In this document: positions 10,737 through 21,573 of the stretch, one piece after another | How the letters are laid out: every line of letters begins with the position of its first letter | How positions within the stretch are numbered: the first letter of the stretch is position 1 | NCBI GenBank assembly: GCA_015499995.1 | Contig: JADNRV010000521.1 | Coordinates: 1-27,377 of the forward strand | Reading direction: 5' to 3' | Source of the DNA: Flammula alnicola | Taxonomy: Eukaryota > Basidiomycota > Agaricomycetes > Agaricales > Strophariaceae | DNA length: 27,377 bases | Translations under genes and position numbers: made by a program | The notes under the pieces: generated by a model | What the model was told of the DNA's origin: nothing | Database searches by the model: none | Seen by the model: only the letters and a program-made list of their open reading frames with translations

Positions 10737-10787
10737 TATGAGGCGAGAACATTTTAAAAAAGAAAGAGCGTGACATCGGCCACTGTG

Positions 10788-10831
10788 ACCGGCAAGTCAA
10801 CCTGTGTCATGACAGGTTATGACTTGCCGGT
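10788..10831. repeat. 44-bp hairpin/cruciform-prone palindrome (right of centre)
   Basis: Mirror copy of 10513-10556 in the right arm, with no sequence change seen. Two such hairpins therefore flank the palindrome centre about 230 bp apart. Confidence 0.8.
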
Positions 10832-11134
10832 AACCTCTGTATGACTTAACAGGACAACCGGTCGGCCGACTTGACAGTTGAATGTCCGCCGTGTCATATG
10901 TCGGTGGTCTACAGAGGTGCCCCCTGAGCTCGGCATAATTCGGCCCGCATAAACCTCCGAATTCGGCCAACACAGTGGCGACAAATTTCTGGTTGCTCAG
11001 CGATTACTTTGTCAGAGGACCAAGCACTAAAGTACTTACTACTAAAGCGTCAAAGTGATAAGGTGAGTATATTTTTAATTGCTATATTTTATTCTGATGG
11101 TCATACAACTTCCGTATTGAAACACATCCGCAAA
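10832..11134. other. Non-coding stretch, mirror of 10208-10512
   Basis: Same content as the left side: short inverted and direct repeats and the 3' flank of the SDR copy. No gene is seen. Confidence 0.5.
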
Positions 11135-12082
11135 TCAGAGTTTTGCTTTTTCTATTCCGCCTGCGAGAGTGGATGACATGCCCTGACTCATACCATCCCC
11201 AGCCGGTGCAGCTGTAGAGCCAGCGTCGACGGGAAGAATAACTCCCGTCATCCATCTTGCTTCGTCGCTGGCCAAGAACCGCACAGCACATCCACAGTCC
11301 CAGCCGTTTCCCTCTGTTTTGAGGAGGCTACGGTTTCTACGTGCCTCTCGAACTTCCTCTGGCATCCCATGCACGTATAACATTGGTGTGTACAACATAC
11401 CTATTTTAGACTAGGTCAGCACTGTCGCAAAAATGATGAATGTCTTACCAGGACAAACACAATTGACGCGTATCCCACTTGGGGCATGGTGGACCGCCAT
11501 AGCTCGCGTCATATTCACGACCGCGCCTTTGCTTGTAGGGTAGAGCAACATCGGCGTGCCACCCATGACCCCGGCGACGCTGGCAATGTTGATGATGCTC
11601 CCTCTTCCAATTGGGTGGCGCTCGTTACGCTCCATCGCCGGTATCGCATATTTCGCCATGAGCATCATGCTCGTAACGTTAATCTCGAGTCCTTTGGCCC
11701 ACTCCGCCTGATCAACCCCGACAGCCGTGCCCTGAGGTCCTCCAACGCCCACGTTGTTGACGAGAATGTCGAGGCGGCCAAACTTTTGGACCGCGGTATC
11801 CACAGCACGCTTGCATGCCTCCTGTTCGTGACATCAGCCTGCAAAGCAATAACATTGTCTTTCCCGAACTCTTTGGCAATCATCGAGACAATGACCTCTG
11901 CCCATTCGAGGTTCATGTCCACACACGACGCGTGCACCAGCCTCAGCCAAGAGGATAGACGCTGCTCGTCCATTGCCGATGCCGGTCGCCCTTGAGCCAG
12001 CTCCAGTGACAATCGCGACCCTCCCTTCTAGGATCGCGACGGGCGAGGAAGGGTTCCTGTGGTCGTGAGCGGGAGTGGACAT
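11135..12082 (-). pseudogene. Short-chain dehydrogenase, right-arm copy (frameshifted)
   Basis: Inverted twin of 9253-10207. Two bases are missing near 11925 and one C near 11830. Together they restore frame, but about 30 residues after VVC are read wrongly, including the Asp that ends beta-2 and the following helix. Three bases are missing near 11608 (one Gly fewer), and a substitution and indel lie near the N-terminus (12030). The catalytic Ser, Tyr and Lys region and the second exon (with the intron at about 11402-11449) are preserved. As written it would make a damaged enzyme. Confidence 0.8.
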
Positions 12083-12143
12083 TATCGATTCAGGTTATGG
12101 TTGACGTTAACCTGTTACCGGTTCCATGGGGCATCTTCTGGCC

Positions 12144-12149
12144 TTTATA
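12144..12149 (-). promoter_or_regulatory. TATA-like box of the SDR gene (right arm)
   Basis: Mirror of 9186-9191, preserved unchanged upstream of the damaged right-arm SDR copy. Confidence 0.4.
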
Positions 12150-12333
12150 GCAACACTTATTCGCATCTCGTGATCGACTGTCGAACACATTGTCAATGTC
12201 ACAAGACATGTTTAGATTGCCGCCCATTACGTAGACGCAAGAACGCGTACATACATAACACTGCCATCCCCAAAAATCTGCCGACATTCCACTGACTTAC
12301 GGGTTGTTTTATGGAATAAATATACACGAAAAA

Positions 12334-14785
12334 TCATAAAGTGTATCTGAAACCACTCCATCTATCGCCTTTAGCGATTCTGGCCTCTTCTACACTTGCA
12401 TACCTCCCGTTGCGCTCGTGGGCCTGCTTGTTGTCTATCCCATCAATAATTTCATCTCTTTCTCCACGATCACGACGGGCATTTTCTCTCTTAAGGAGAA
12501 TGTGATAAAGAAGAGAAGAAAGGAAGCCTATGGCAATATATGCCAGCACAATTCCATGTCCAAGACGGTACCACGGGGTATCTCGTGCCCGATACTGAAA
12601 AGATAGCATAAGTATACAGTTGTGCATCACAATGGATCGACTTACAATATTAGATGTCACTACACCATTCATGTTACCAATCCTATAACCGTCGCGAGAA
12701 TCACAGCGCGCTTATAAGACCCTTCCACATTGCAGGCGACCCACGAGGCGGAATTTGCTTCATAGAGTTGAGGATCTTTAACGAAGCTTTGAAGAATTAG
12801 AGACGCACCAGTTACAGGGTAAATGGCCCTATTAATATAAAGATAGCGCGTCAATAACCTGCCTCGGATAGAAACAAGAATGTATAACTGACGATGCTGC
12901 AAGATAAACAGCGAAATACGAAAGCGCCGGCGTCCTCGAGACAATCAAGATGATATACCCTACCAATCCAATTCCGAAGAAAAAACTGTTCACCAGCAAG
13001 GAGTCCTGAGTGATTTGCATATTTCTAAGAAATTTTTCAGCTTACCAGTTAATGTAACCCGAGCACCAACTCTGTCTGCCAAGACGCCAACGGCACACGT
13101 CACTAGGCAGGCCCATGCGTAAACAGGGACTGAAAGAAGGTTCGCCTCCGTTGCTTTAAAACCTAAAGGCGAGGTAGCTGAAGCAGAACGCAGCACTTGG
13201 ATGGGAGAAATTTACCGAGCTACAGAATATTATCAGAAACGTAGAGTTTAAAATCGTCAAAACGAGCTACGCACCTGGTTGATAACAGATGGCGTGAATA
13301 GAGAGAACGCATATAATGGCCCATCACTACGATTGTAGATAAATCGACTTCGAAGCTCCAGGTACGTTGAATGACGTACAAGCCCATGAAAATTCCCACT
13401 TTGATTCCATTAGCGACGATTTAGTCGTTCATAGACAGATTTCACGCCATCCAATCCATGTTTGCCAATCTGTCAAACTCTGCAAGACATATTTCATCCG
13501 GAAGGACTCTTTCCGTTCGCGCTGAGCTTGGTATCTTGCTGGAGCCGATGAACAACAAATGTACCTGATTAACATGTAGTAAGCACCTGTATTGCTAAAA
13601 TATGTTCATCGCCCTACGCTCTTTCTCAGTCAAGAATTTGGCCGTGGTTGGGAAGGTCCTGAATGATCCAGAATGACGCTATTGCAACCAAGATTGTTGC
13701 TAATCCTTCAAGTATAAAAATCCATTGCCATCCTTTACCCATTATGAGCATATAGGAAACGGGGGAAATTTTTGGAAGCATTCGGACCTGTCTTTCCACC
13801 AATCCCGTCCATGTTTGAAATAGCGGCAGCAAGGAGACCGCCTGTCGTAGGTAGCAAAAATCAACGACGTTCTGCCTTCTGCGATATTAAATGGTACTGA
13901 CTGAAAGCTCCAGCGACTGTTGCACCCGAGAAAAATATTGCAATCCGTGTGCCCATCTCAGAGCGTTTGTACCAACTACGCGTTTAAAATTCAACGGATT
14001 GAGCAATTGGCTGTTTAATATCACAGCGCAGCTTACCTGGAAATGTAGAATACCACTCCGGCGTATAATCCACCTTCTGTAACGCCAAGAAGAAATCGTA
14101 CAGCTGAATCAGAGGTGAGCCATGGAAGCTTGCGCGACAAGAATATGATAGACATACTAATCAAACCGCCATAATTTGTTATCAGTCCATGACAGGTCTA
14201 CGCCGAAACTAGGATTGGTGGCTGCACTATTATGAGTGATTGAGTTTGATATCCATACCATGACAAGGCCCCACACCAGCATCATGCTTGAAAGATAGAT
14301 CGAGGGCTGCAGCCGTCGTAAGAACACGTTGCTGATGGGCTACAGTGACAAATAACCAGCTCAATTGTAAATCATCTTGTTACAACTGGATTTCATACCT
14401 CGATAAACGCATAGGGAAAGAAAAAGACTGTTAACCCAATGAGATACTGTTTGTCGGTGATGCCGATGTCTTTCTCCAAGCCGTAAAGCTAAGGCAAATA
14501 TCAGCGGGGTGCATCAAGCAATGTCGGCGAGCTAGCGAAGACTAAGACAATTTCGTCAGACAGACGAACCTTCGCGTTCCCAATACTCCCTCTATCCATG
14601 AAGCTAAGCAAGTAGAGGAGCGACAGCCATGGGACGACATGCAAGTCAATCTTCCACAGCAGCTTCTTCTCATCCACAGTCGACTGAAGTGCAGAGATGG
14701 CATCGGAAATGTCTTCTATAACGAGTATGTCCGCTGTCCTTCTCATGCTCGACCTTGGGCAGGAATCACTGTCTGCCATATGCAT
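12334..14785 (-). pseudogene. MFS permease (Dal5/ACS family), right-arm copy (frameshifted)
   Basis: Inverted twin of 6537-8999 with the same exon layout. Reading is broken by small indels absent from the left copy: a compensating pair near 14730-14760 that alters residues after the start; one extra base near 13655 after WIIQD; one G missing near 13054 in the RVGARGYIN segment; and one T missing near 12685 in the VIGFGNMN segment. Substitutions and indels also occur in introns. It would not give a functional permease as written. Real decay and uncorrected sequence errors are both possible. Confidence 0.8.
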
Positions 14786-15602
14786 GGAAGTGGTCAAGAT
14801 GAAGCGTAGAGGGAGTTGGTTAGAAGCCTGGGATGCAGTGAGTGAAAAGGCCGCTTCATATAGGTCGTCGACTGCGATGCCGTTCTATTCTTTCCATGTC
14901 ACCTCTGATAGAAGCAATTGAGGTGCCCCAGAGAAAGGGAAAATAGAACGCAGAGACTCCTATGGCCTTGACGTGCGGGGTGAGAAAATCAACAATACCT
15001 TACTGCCTCCGCCTATTTCAATTGCCTTCCGACGGGATTCATTGGAATCTTAGGCCCGGAACTCGAGTGGAATATACTTAGATTTGAAAAGAAGCAGTTC
15101 CCTAACTAAATCAGACAACCAGGTGGAGGATAAGTGGCTTTTTTGCGAGGAGAGTCGGAGTAGAGGTACCTGGAATGCTTGCGAAACTGTGCTCATCAGA
15201 TTGCTAAGCGATCGACAGCCTGGTTGTCATTTGCGTCCTCCCTAAAGCCTAAGCACAATGGGTAGTGGAAATGGAAGACGATGAGACAGAGTAAAAGGTG
15301 GACTTGTCAGCAGTATTCCAAATATATTTCCGTTACTGTTCCCACCACGCCCTATGTAGTGTATAATAAGCTCGGGCAGCCACTAAGTTCATTCAACCCA
15401 CAATTATATGTACAGCTCCGTATTCCACGCTATAAGTGGGGTCGTAAATGTCGTAAAGATAGATGGGATAGATAGTCATACGTCATGAAAATTGTAGTAT
15501 AGCGTTCCACCAAGACCAAAAGGAGAACCCAAAAGCAGAAAGAGACTCGACCAGCCCAAGGTCGACAGCGGAAGAGAGACGGAAACCTTCGCCAGGAGCC
15601 CA
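14786..15602. other. Intergenic region upstream of the permease gene (right arm)
   Basis: Mirror of 5716-6536. No gene is supported. Confidence 0.5.
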
Positions 15603-17738
15603 TCACCCAAGTTTCGGGCTCCTAATGAACAGCGCCTTCGCTCTACTCTTTCTATCCTTCCTCGGCTTTACTACCTCCTGTGGTACCTCTGCGTCTTCGT
15701 CAGGAAGCGGAACAGTCGAAATTACCGGCCCGTTCAGCAGCTGCGCCATGAGCGGAGAGCCGAGCGGAACCTCCAGAGGTGTGGGTGTGGGTGGGATGGA
15801 GGCACGTCCACTGGCAAAGGTGCGACAGGAATGGGAACAGTGCGGGATAGGTTACTTCTAGGACTAGTAGGCGACAATGGTGACAGTGAGAACGAAGATA
15901 GACCCGGAGATGTGATAGGCGGAGGAGAGGAGGACGCGAGAGATATGCTTGCGCTGCCAGGCGTCGATGTTGGTGGTAAGGATGGGGAAGTTGGAAGACT
16001 AGTATTGGGGCTAGTTGGAGGCGATGTAGGGAGTAGCGAAGGACTACCAGAAGATGAAGGAGACATAGGTGGAAGAGGAGCGGGAGAACCTTGCGTAGGC
16101 GAGGTCGGGAAATCCCTCTCGTGCCACGTTCCTGGAATCAATGCAATAGGAAGGAGCCATGTTGCAGTTAGAATAACACCGTAGCCTACATAGCGACATT
16201 TTAAGATGTCAGAGGATTTATAGGCGAAACATAATTTCAAGGGGCGACATACCGATATCGTAACTTTTAATCGTACTCCAACTCCACGAAATAAATGTTC
16301 CGATATATCCTAGATAGGGAGCTAGTCGTTGAAGCAGAAGCGCAGCTGGACGAACAGGGGTAGGCAACGCGTCAACTGGGAGGTGGTTGAAGAACCAGGT
16401 GAGAGCGGTTGTGATCATTGCAGCGCGTTTTGTGGCCTCCAGGGTTTTATCACTTAGAATCGCAAGCACCGGAGGAGGGAGATATCTAAGGTCAAAGGTC
16501 ATGCATAAGAATCGAATAGATAGACGAATGATGATAACGAGAAGGGCTACTTACAGTCGATAGCCCCACCACATTGCCTGCACAGATAGTTTCGTGTTCG
16601 AAGGAACCCAGGCCCGAACCGTCTGCACCCTGACTACTCGCCCCGCGCTGTCTGTGCTTGTCCTACGAGGAGAAATAACCGTCTCTCCAGATAGGCGCCG
16701 AGGAGCCATCACAGGAGTCTTGTGCATCTGGGGTGATTCTCCGTACCATAAAGAGAGTGGCCACATGGTCGTCCACGATGTACCGGCAGTCGGTTCTTGC
16801 CCTTCCGAAACTACCTCTTCCTCAACACCAACAGGAACAAGCTCAGCTAGCTCCACTAGATCGTCTTTGGTTGGTATGAGCGGCGAGTAAATCATGATGC
16901 TCGAATTATCGGAGAAGATAGTATCTTGGTCGTCACGATCACCGTGGCTGGGTTCTCCGCTTCCACCAGGAATAGTAGCGTCTTCTTCTGAGGGAGGAAA
17001 TCCATGAGCAGGGGCGCCGATACCCTCGAGGATGCTCCAAATACTGGGTCTACCTTTCACGGCGGAGCCGTTCATGATTGTTGGACTGGACAAGAAAGAG
17101 AGCAGTCGGGAATCCTTGATGGGAGAGGCGTTGGGAGGAGGGATAGGACGTCCATCAGCGTCTCTCGCTGGAGGTTTGGGGTTCTTGACAACGGGTATCG
17201 TCCGGTTTTGTCCGGGGGCGGGGAATGGGAGAGAGTCGACGAGAGACTGGATCCGCTTCGCCAGAGATGTAGCTTCAGGTGGGTCAGCCGGCCTCGTTGA
17301 AAGGGTCTCATCCACAGGCTCATCGACCTCTGCGACCATGCTAAGCAATTTGGCATGACCAGGATAAGGACCAGAAGATGGACCAGGCGAAAAGCTCGTC
17401 GCCGCAGGTGGGATCTCAGTCACTGTGACTCTTGGGGACGCAGGGACAGACTTGTCGCTATTTTTCCTTAATTTACCCATATCTTTTCGAAGCTTCTTCA
17501 GCCTATCTCCAATGTTCAGCCTTCTCTTAGTCTTCGAAGAGCTAGAGCTGACCACTCTTTCAAGCGGTTCCCCTGGTGCTGAGTAGTCTGTGGATGGGGA
17601 TTCCGGGGAGGCTGTTGGCTCCTTTGGGCTGGTCAAAGGTGAAGCTGGGTCATTACGGCCGCTGAGAGTAAGAACTAGGCGCTGAAAGACATCCTGCGGT
17701 TGAGCGCCAGGCTCCGACTTTGCTGGAGTCGACACCAT
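15603..17738 (-). CDS. Pro/Ser-rich putative membrane protein gene, right-arm copy (late frameshift)
   Basis: No family recognised. Exons on the minus strand: 17738-16555, 16485-16253 and 16185-15603; the intact form would be about 666 aa. The long N-terminal part is rich in Ser/Pro/Asp/Glu and looks disordered, with a very basic patch (KTKRRLNIGDRLKKLRKDMG). Exon 2 and the start of exon 3 encode hydrophobic stretches (AAMITTALTWFF, YLGYIGTFISWSW, YGVILTATWLLPIALIPG) that could be two or three membrane helices. The C-terminal tail is a low-complexity PTSP/SPSS region. One C is missing near 15798, shifting the last about 65 codons; the left arm is whole there. It could be a membrane-tethered scaffold; that is a guess. 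Confidence 0.7.
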
Positions 17739-18107
17739 GGGCGGTGGGGAAGAAGAGGGACATGCGGAATGACTTGATGCGGCAACGAATATATTGCAGT
17801 GATCACACGTGTGCTTATGTTGTAACACTAAATAAGATTAGATTAGATCACTGATGTTTGGTTACCGGCAGCTCTGAGTCTAAAGTTGACATAATTTGAG
17901 TTGTGACGTTGACCTCAGACTCTTCCCTGGACTTCTATCGTACTAAATGAAATCTCACTCAAGAATTTCCAACCAACATCCCCTTAATGCATATATCCTC
18001 CCCGTTTCCGCCGAAATCGATGATTCCTGCCCCCTCCAACACTGTCTTTTGTCGAGAGTTTCATTGCCGCAATTCGGAGGCTTATTAGCATCCTTGTGAA
18101 TGCTTTC
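17739..18107. promoter_or_regulatory. Divergent intergenic region between the F-box and Pro/Ser-rich genes (right arm)
   Basis: Mirror of 3211-3578, with small indels between the arms. It contains the start-side regions of both divergent genes and no other gene. Confidence 0.5.
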
Positions 18108-19807
18108 ATGGGACTGTTCCAAGGACGGAAACACACTTTTGCGACACGGAAATCCAAGTGTATCATCCAGATTGAACCAGCACAAATTCAACGTCCTCAA
18201 CAACCACCCAATAACCTCACTACGCTTCCTGTCGAAATACTCACTGAAGTAATGACGCATTTGGGGTGGCGAGATGTGTTACGGGCGCGAGAGGTGAGCG
18301 ATTGTACGGTAACATGTCAATCACTGTATTGGTAACTTTCTTATATTCATAATAGGCCTGCAAAGTCCTGCAAGAGATCTCGACGACACGACAAATCTGG
18401 GAGAACTTGTTGCAGGAAATTATCTCTCGCTCTCAGATTCACACGAAGTTGGAGCGCCCCATAGAGCTGTATTCATCCAAGGAGCTCGAGCATCTTGCGT
18501 TACAATGGACAACCGCAAATATGGGCTGGACCTCTGGTGAACTGTTGCGGTATCGTCAACACAGGATGTCCGATGACGACGTCTTGAATTTCCAGTTGGT
18601 CGAGGGAGGCCGTTGGCTTCTGGTAGCAAACCGAGCTGGTCGCGTCACCTACTACGATCTCGACGAAGAGGAAATGAAGGAAAAGACGCTCATTCCAGAA
18701 CAACTGGGAATCCAACTCGAGCAGCTGGACAAGACCAGCACTCTGATGGATGTTGATATGGATGTTGATGCGCATTTCCTCACGTTTAATCTCGGCCTAT
18801 GCTTCAGACGCCCAGGTAAGTTGACTCTCTCTCAAGAAGCTGTCATACATTTGCGGAAGAAATTGATTGTTTCCAGATGTCTCCTTACTTCAGATCTGGA
18901 GCGTTCGTCTTGAGCTTGATTCGCATGGTCGTGGCACAGGTCTGAAGGCAGAGATTCTAGCCTCCTTTCCTCGGGATCCTCATTTCTTGGTGTATTATTT
19001 TTCATTGCTTGGGAAGTACGTTGCGTTCTCAGTGGCACGGGGAGTTTGTTGCCACCTCTACGTTGTCATCATTGATTGGGCTCAAGCGCACTCACATTGT
19101 GAGCTGCGGGAAGACGGAACACTTCTCTACCCAAAGCAACTCATTTATCCAGTGAACAATCCGGTAAGTTGTTCATAATACATTCATTGTTCGCCACCTT
19201 CACATTCTTCTGTGTTCCAATAGGGTCAGATACGACTTCTTCCCGGAAGGAGGTTAATAATAACATGCGGATCTTCTGTTTGCCTTTACGACCTCCATTT
19301 TGCTCACGCAACCCGAGGCAACCTTCCCGATTCATCCCCCACATGCACACACCATACGAATGGTTTGCGCGTGTGGGCGACCTCAACCCGCGGAGCCTAT
19401 CGAAACCTTTCCATCACACCGAAAGCGGTACTATACGACTAATCGCTCACTCGCGGAACACCATATACGGAATCATCATTCCCTCTATCGACGCAGACGC
19501 CCGTGATCCGGAAAACTCCCCGCAAGTTGTAACGCTCATGAATTACGAAGTTGGAGTCGGCGATTGTTATCCCAGCTTGGGATACAACCACGCAATGTTT
19601 TTCCGTTCATCTTATGTGACCACCTTGAATTACTCCTGGCCTGATGACCCGGAGTTCAAGCCTCCCACAACATCCTGCAAACTATCCTCCTACAAAGTCT
19701 GCCGTGTAAATGGCTATGATATGGACAGACTGTCAGGCCGTGTGGTATTCTCCTGGCCTGGTCAAGAAATATTTGTTCTAGACATGGCAATATCGTCAGG
19801 ACACTGA
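18108..19807 (+). CDS. F-box protein gene, right-arm copy (one frameshift)
   Basis: Exons 18108-18293, 18356-18815, 18877-19163 and 19224-19807 are joined by GT-AG introns of 60-62 nt. The F-box is encoded at the end of exon 1 and the start of exon 2 (LPVEILTEVMTHLGWRD, then CKVLQEISTTRQIWENLL), a standard F-box helix pattern. Downstream segments such as GRWLLVANRAGRVTYYDL and SGRVVFSWPGQEIFVLDMA suggest a WD-like propeller, presumably the substrate-binding part. Frame holds through exon 3. In exon 4 a run of five Cs at about 19336-19340 (six in the left arm) shifts the frame; with six, the protein would be about 505 aa. Divergent from the Pro/Ser-rich gene. The target is unknown. Confidence 0.8.
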
Positions 19808-20034
19808 TATTCGCTAACTACAGTAACTGGCAGAACGCTTCATGTTTAGTATATTACGCACATAGTAGCCTTCAACTATCCCTGGGTTAGAAGTGAACGT
19901 ATATATACATCACTCTGATTGAAAGAGACATTTCTCTGCCATTTTCTTCCTCTTAAAATTTTCTGGGTTTCGTCAATGAGAATAGTGCGGATGCCGCTCT
20001 AATTGGTGAGTTGAAATCAGACGGTCCGTTCTCC

Positions 20035-20462
20035 CAAGCTCAAGCATTCTCGATCATCGGGGGGTCAGTTTACAAACGTAGAGCAGGAGAATGTGAACCA
20101 TTTCCATGTCCATAGCATGGGAGCCGATGCCAGGCACGCTCGTCGCTCGAGGTGCATCGAGCTCACAAAACAATTCTAGGGCAGGCAAAAACTGACTTGG
20201 ACAAAATCTCTGTTAGCCATGGACATACTTCGACAAAACGTTGCTTCTGGCGCTTTTTACGACTCTGCGGAGCGTTTCGAATTCGATCCACATAAATGAC
20301 ACCCTCAAACTTGACAAGCCATTATTTTAAAGCCTATGGATTGGATCGAGGATCCTGAGAACCTTCAATGTTTTATATGGATGTATGGTCCAGCGAGATG
20401 AGGCAAATCAGCCGTTGTCCAGACCGTCACTGAAATGTGCGCAGAAGCTGGGATTCTTGCCG
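20035..20462 (+). pseudogene. NACHT-type STAND NTPase pseudogene, 5' part (right-arm copy)
   Basis: NACHT proteins are P-loop STAND NTPases. In fungi they serve in non-self recognition and programmed cell death. In order the plus strand shows: FSIIGG / QFTNVEQENVNHFHVHS (about 20049-20117, one frameshift between); MDILRQNVASGAFYDSAERF (from 20219); and MDWIEDPENLQCFIWMYGPA. The P-loop spans 20387-20410, where a TGA at 20399-20401 replaces a residue just before GKS; AVVQTVTEMCAEAGIL follows. Further stops and frame changes make it non-functional. It breaks off at 20462, where the MITE starts. The matching 3' half resumes at 21574. Confidence 0.75.
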
Positions 20463-21573
20463 TATTATGGTCAAATGCACATTAATTCCCACGTGCGCGC
20501 CAAATCATGATGGTCCCAACTCGATAGAACACCATATAGTACCCATCCCCACACCTTAGCTGGCTGTATATAGACATCCTTCTGACACACTGTATCTCAG
20601 ATCTTACCTCTATCATCTCGTCCTCTGCCAGCATCATGAAAGTTGCGATGAGGATTGGAATACGATCTGGTGGATAGTGATGTGTCGGCTCCGGCCTGAG
20701 GCCAGAAGCCGAGCCAAGCCGGGCCCAAAGAAGCCGGGCCAAGCCGGGCCAAAGGTGTTGGCCTGGAGCCGGCTTTGGCCCGGCCTGATAATTTGATAAG
20801 CCCGAGCCCTCGGCCCAGGCCGGGGCTTTCTGCCAATTTTTTTTCGAGTTCAAACGGTGAAAAACTGACCTTTGAGTACCCAAAATGCACTTTTTGTACT
20901 GTATGTTCACGAAGGTTTGATCTAATAATAGTTTAAAGTCAGTCTGATGATCAGTTGATCGTGTGTAATGGTGGCCATGCATTGACGGACAAGTCCGGCT
21001 GAGTTTGAAATGCCATCAATGTTCATTGTGAGTGCGAAAATAAGTTGCAAGTGGTATTGCACGTTTGACAACATGCTTTAGTCACCCGTATAATAGTTAA
21101 ATATGTACTTTAGACTTGCATCTGTATGTAGATATCAAAATATTTTTATTATATTATGTTTTAACTAATTTGTCAGCAAAGCCCCGGCTTGGGCCAAAGC
21201 CGGGCCGGGCCAAGCCTGATTTCCGGCTTTTGGCCCGGCTTGTGATTTGACAAAGCCTGAGCCGCCCAAAGCCGGGCCAGAGCCGGGGCTTTCAGGCCAA
21301 GCCCGAGCCGGCACATCACTACTGGTGGAATGGTGTGCCAGGAAGACTTCTGTTGGACGGAAGAAATCAGGATAACACGGTGGAACTCTTTGACATACGC
21401 TTATTACCATTACAGCACCAAAGAGAGCATATTTCTCTTATTGTCTATATACAGTCAGCTGAGGCGTAGGAATGGTGCTATATGGTGTTCTAACTTTAAG
21501 GAGTTGGAACCATTTGGCGCGCGGCAGTAAATGGCGCGCACGTGGGAATAAAAGTGCATTTGGACAGCCATAT
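20463..21573. mobile_element. MITE with ~110-bp inverted ends, interrupted by the hAT-like element
   Basis: The segment at about 20472-20580 (CAAATGCAC...TATATAGACA) is an inverted, roughly 80% similar copy of about 21443-21563, on the other side of the hAT-like element. Without the hAT insertion and one target copy, the element would be about 455 bp. It lies exactly between the Walker A and Walker B halves of a NACHT pseudogene, so it behaves as an insertion. The outermost bases (TATTATGG and CCATAT) are approximate, and a target duplication (perhaps TA) could not be fixed. No protein is encoded. Confidence 0.65.
20675..21321. mobile_element. Non-autonomous hAT-like element, right-arm copy
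   Basis: This is the inverted twin of the element at 5-651. Here both ends are visible: perfect 8-bp direct repeats CTGGTGGA flank it at 20667-20674 and 21322-21329. An 8-bp target duplication is the hallmark of the hAT superfamily. The termini begin TAGTGATGTG and end CACATCACTA. GGCCCGGC-type subterminal repeats are dense, the core is AT-rich, and no transposase is encoded. It sits inside an older MITE. Confidence 0.85.

Larger units (their letters stand above)
10737..21325 (-). repeat. Right arm of giant inverted repeat (palindrome)
   Basis: This is the reverse complement of 1-10607. All genes of the left arm are repeated here in opposite orientation. After 21325 the sequence runs on into the second half of a MITE and of a NACHT pseudogene whose first halves lie inside this arm. 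The right arm is therefore continuous with its flank and looks like the ancestral arrangement. The outer limit of the repeat is unknown because the partner of anything beyond 21325 would lie before base 1. Confidence 0.97.
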
